NCBI RefSeq assembly: GCF_033568475.1
Contig: NC_133121.1
Location: 1,736,001 to 1,800,000 of the forward strand
Source: Henckelia pumila
Taxonomy: Eukaryota > Streptophyta > Magnoliopsida > Lamiales > Gesneriaceae
Reading direction: 5' to 3'
Length of the DNA stretch: 64,000 bases
In this document: in pieces, positions 61,701 to 64,000 of the stretch
Numbering within the stretch: position 1 is the stretch's first letter
Layout of the letters: each line of letters starts with the position of its first letter
Notes under the pieces: model-generated
Database searches by the model: none
Seen by the model: only the letters and a program-made list of their open reading frames with translations
Told to the model about the DNA's origin: nothing
Made by a program: the position numbers and the translations under genes

Positions 61701-63247
61701 CTAGTAAAGACACCTCCTTCACAGCAAAAAAGACGCCATCACTGCAGTGATGGAGGAAAGGAAATGTAAGGATCTGACAGTACTCACACCAACATGCTGT
61801 TTTGTTTATCCAAGCTTACAAATAGGTTATTTTCTTTTTAATGCCACCATTTCTCAAATAACATGCATAAAAAAGACACTCATTCATGGGATCTACTGAA
61901 CTTTCTTAAGTAAAAAGAGAAATGATAAGACTGGGACAAATTTAGTCAACAGAGTTAAGCTCATGTTAAGGGTTCTTGAGTTTTTTTACTTCTCAAATCA
62001 AATTGCTAGCATGAAGAATTAACTGATATTCCTCTTTCACAGCATTATTGGTCTAATTAAAGGCTTGATACAAAAGTCCCCAACAAATTCTAAGGTTGGT
62101 GCCAACACCTCTATCACAAAATTATACATTTTTCTCTCACCCTATTCATATATGTTAGGCATAGCTTGGTAGAGAAATATTTTCAGGTTTTATGTTCTTG
62201 TGTGCCACACCTTATTCAAGTATTCTCTCGCTTATTATTCTGTCCGTCTGCATTTTAATAGTGCTTTGAAGAAAATTTCCCCAATTCCTAAACTGACATG
62301 TTATTCTTAGATCGTAAACTGTAACGTAACTGATAAAACAACAATAATATGGATTCAGTAGAATACTGGAGAACAAAACGTTTGTGTCATAAAAAAACTT
62401 ACTTGGTAAACCCTTCATACACTGTTCCAAATGATCCACTTCCGAGGAAATCACCCTTCTGCCAAGACGTGATATTGCACCGGAATGAACCATTAGGCGA
62501 GACAGTATAATCATTTGCCCCAATCAAGCCAACAGGTTCGCCATCAACAACATCATCATCATCATCATCATTTGATGAATCTGAACTAGCTCCCATCTCT
62601 CTTTTCACAACAATCACGTTTTCTTCAATGTCATCAACCGAATGGTTAAACACATCTCGCGGTGAACTGAATCCCTGATCATCTTGAGGACCAAATGATC
62701 TAACTATATCATAACTAGAGCACATATTGTCCACAACACTACTCATAATGACCGGCGGAGGGGCCAGCTTAGGTGGTCTAATACCTTTAATCCCCAAACC
62801 ACCATTACTCACCACCTTACGGCGTTCCACTCCATTTTCAAACACCTCAACTTCACAATTACCCAAATTCAACCCAAACCCATTCTTCAATTCCTCAACC
62901 CGAGCTCCAAAACCCTCCTCCGACTGAACAACATCTTGCACAAACTTGGAATTACCGGACGGCGATAAGCTCTTCCGAGCCTCCCACGCCGACAAGGGGA
63001 TAGAAAAGTCATCGAAACCCACACCAAGGCGCTGGAAAATCTGATCTACTTCTCCCTCATTTCCTTCGACGCGGAAGCTGGTTAGTTCGGAAAGCGGTGT
63101 CACATCAAGCGATCGAGACCAGTAAACAGATGGATCCTCCGACCGGGAGCTGGAACCTGCGTCGTAGTCAATGTTCTTCACGGCGTTCCGGCGGTCAAGC
63201 CTTCGGCTTCGCGGCTTCTGCTGCTTGGAGTTCGTCCCTTCCTTCAT
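58787..63247 (-). CDS. MEKK1: MEKK1-type MAP kinase kinase kinase
   Basis: Eight exons on the minus strand (63247-62403, 61741-61657, 61525-61463, 61347-61190, 60805-60733, 60647-60588, 60213-60103, 58999-58787) join in frame to 535 residues. The long N-terminal part (1 to about 255) is regulatory and low in complexity, with an acidic DDDDDD run. The kinase domain shows the Gly loop GSGSFGTVYEG, ATP lysine in FFAVKEV (K290), HENIVRYLG, FLELVTKGSL, catalytic VVHRDIKCANIL (D385), DFGLAK (D403), GTPFWMAPE and a C-terminal HPFVKR. MEKK1-class kinases phosphorylate MAP2Ks (MKK1/2, MKK4/5) in stress and immune signalling. The intron after exon 3 uses a GC donor (AAG|GCATGT). Arabidopsis MEKK1-4 are about 560-610 residues. 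It could be called MAPKKK1; the exact ortholog is not settled. Confidence 0.93.
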
Positions 63248-64000
63248 AGTCTTCAGCCTTCTCTCTCTATAGAGCGCAATATCCGATAGGCGTAGAGTAG
63301 AGAGGCTGAATTCGGTTGGCAGCTTTTCAGCTTTGTCACGGTGACGAAATTTCCGTACTTTTTATCATTTTTTTTAGCTCCACTGGAAATGTTTGACTTT
63401 TAATTTGACTTTCAAAAGGGTAAAAATAGGGAAAGTGAAGATAAAATTTCAGGGCCAGAGAGGATCAAAAAGCCAAATAGGACTTTCCAAAAACAACAAA
63501 GTAACTCGTTTTGTAAGAATTTTTAACTCCCGCTTCAAATTCGGCACCTTTTTTTAATATATAATATATATGAAAAATGTTAGAGAGATACACTTTGTAA
63601 TGTATATTTTAGTTTACATCAATTTAAAAATTCTTTCATTACATATAAAACTACTCGATTGGTCAAAAATAATTTTGTGATTGATAAGTAAAAGTGTTAA
63701 TTAAGTTGTACACTAAGGTATAAATATAGTAAAAATTTTAATAGTCAAATTAGAATGAAGTGATTTATTTTCTCCAAAACATATGGGAAATGTCTAACAG
63801 AAAGTTAATTAGTTGGGTGATGAGGCTTACTCAATTATCGACATCCGTATTGTAAAACTAAGTATTTTAAGATAGTGTTTGCAATCTCTAAAAATAAGTG
63901 ATTATGCAGATTCTCTTAATAAATTTGTTAAGAAAATTTTTAAAATCACTTATTTTTAGAGGTTGCAAACACTACCTAGATGCGTTCAAAATCAGAGTGG
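63248..64000. other. MAP3K 5' UTR and promoter side
   Basis: 63248-63300 looks like a CT-rich leader. A TATA-like ATATATTATATATT lies near 63557-63570 (minus strand), about 310 bp before the ATG. The far end holds a MITE (own entry). No gene is seen. Confidence 0.4.
63873..63974. mobile_element. Small hairpin MITE, about 102 bp
   Basis: The left arm TAGTGTTTGCAATCTCTAAA with AATAAGTGATT is mirrored by the right arm AATCACTTATTTTTAGAGG with TTGCAAACACTA, arms of about 32 bp with one mismatch. TA dinucleotides sit at both ends. The loop is AT-rich with no coding. The TAGTGTTTG start resembles hAT-type MITE ends, but the superfamily is not certain. Confidence 0.75.

Overview
The window is plant nuclear DNA, almost certainly from a eudicot. 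It has intron-rich genes with GT-AG introns, plant-only families (WRKY group IIb, P-type PPR, ROH1/BYPASS1, NHL/LEA_2, MEKK1-type MAP3K), AT-rich spacers with TA microsatellites, small hairpin MITEs and nested LTR retrotransposons. An asterid, perhaps Lamiales, is only a guess from the repeat style.

Layout. 1-3640 is part of a broken Ty1/copia element on the minus strand. It sits in the 3' LTR of a Ty3/gypsy-type element (3655-13315, minus) that carries gag but no visible pol, with very long LTRs of about 2.8 kb. The 5' LTR of that element holds a 2.6-kb solo LTR of the same family with a 5-bp target duplication, and a 1.2-kb inverted LTR piece that preserves the empty insertion site. 14266-15991 is PYM (exon-junction-complex disassembly). 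18762-20898 is a decayed CDC48C/NVL-like AAA-ATPase without its second ATPase domain. 22461-25386 (minus) is MRTO4/Mrt4 (60S ribosome assembly). 25387-30544 is an AT-rich spacer with MITEs. 30545-32669 is a group IIb WRKY factor, 35034-35920 an NHL/LEA_2 membrane protein, 37441-37722 (minus) a small unknown protein, 40942-42600 (minus) a mitochondrial-type PPR protein, and 43543-45619 (minus) ROH1 with a 5'-UTR intron. 48610-56158 is a tandem segmental duplication of gene 5' ends: metacaspase, R2R3-MYB, AIM1/MFP and ROH1 fragments. 58787-63247 (minus) is an MEKK1-type MAP kinase kinase kinase.

The genes do not form one pathway. WRKY factors and MEKK1 both belong to plant immune and stress signalling, and PYM and MRTO4 both serve translation and ribosome function, but the neighbourhood is best read as ordinary scattered plant genes. 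The most unusual signals are: (1) an array of short hairpins inside the gypsy LTR whose stems change between copies while pairing is kept; and (2) the tandem mosaic of captured 5' gene ends, in which two ROH1 promoter/leader copies run into AIM1 exons and keep a 59-codon chimeric reading frame.
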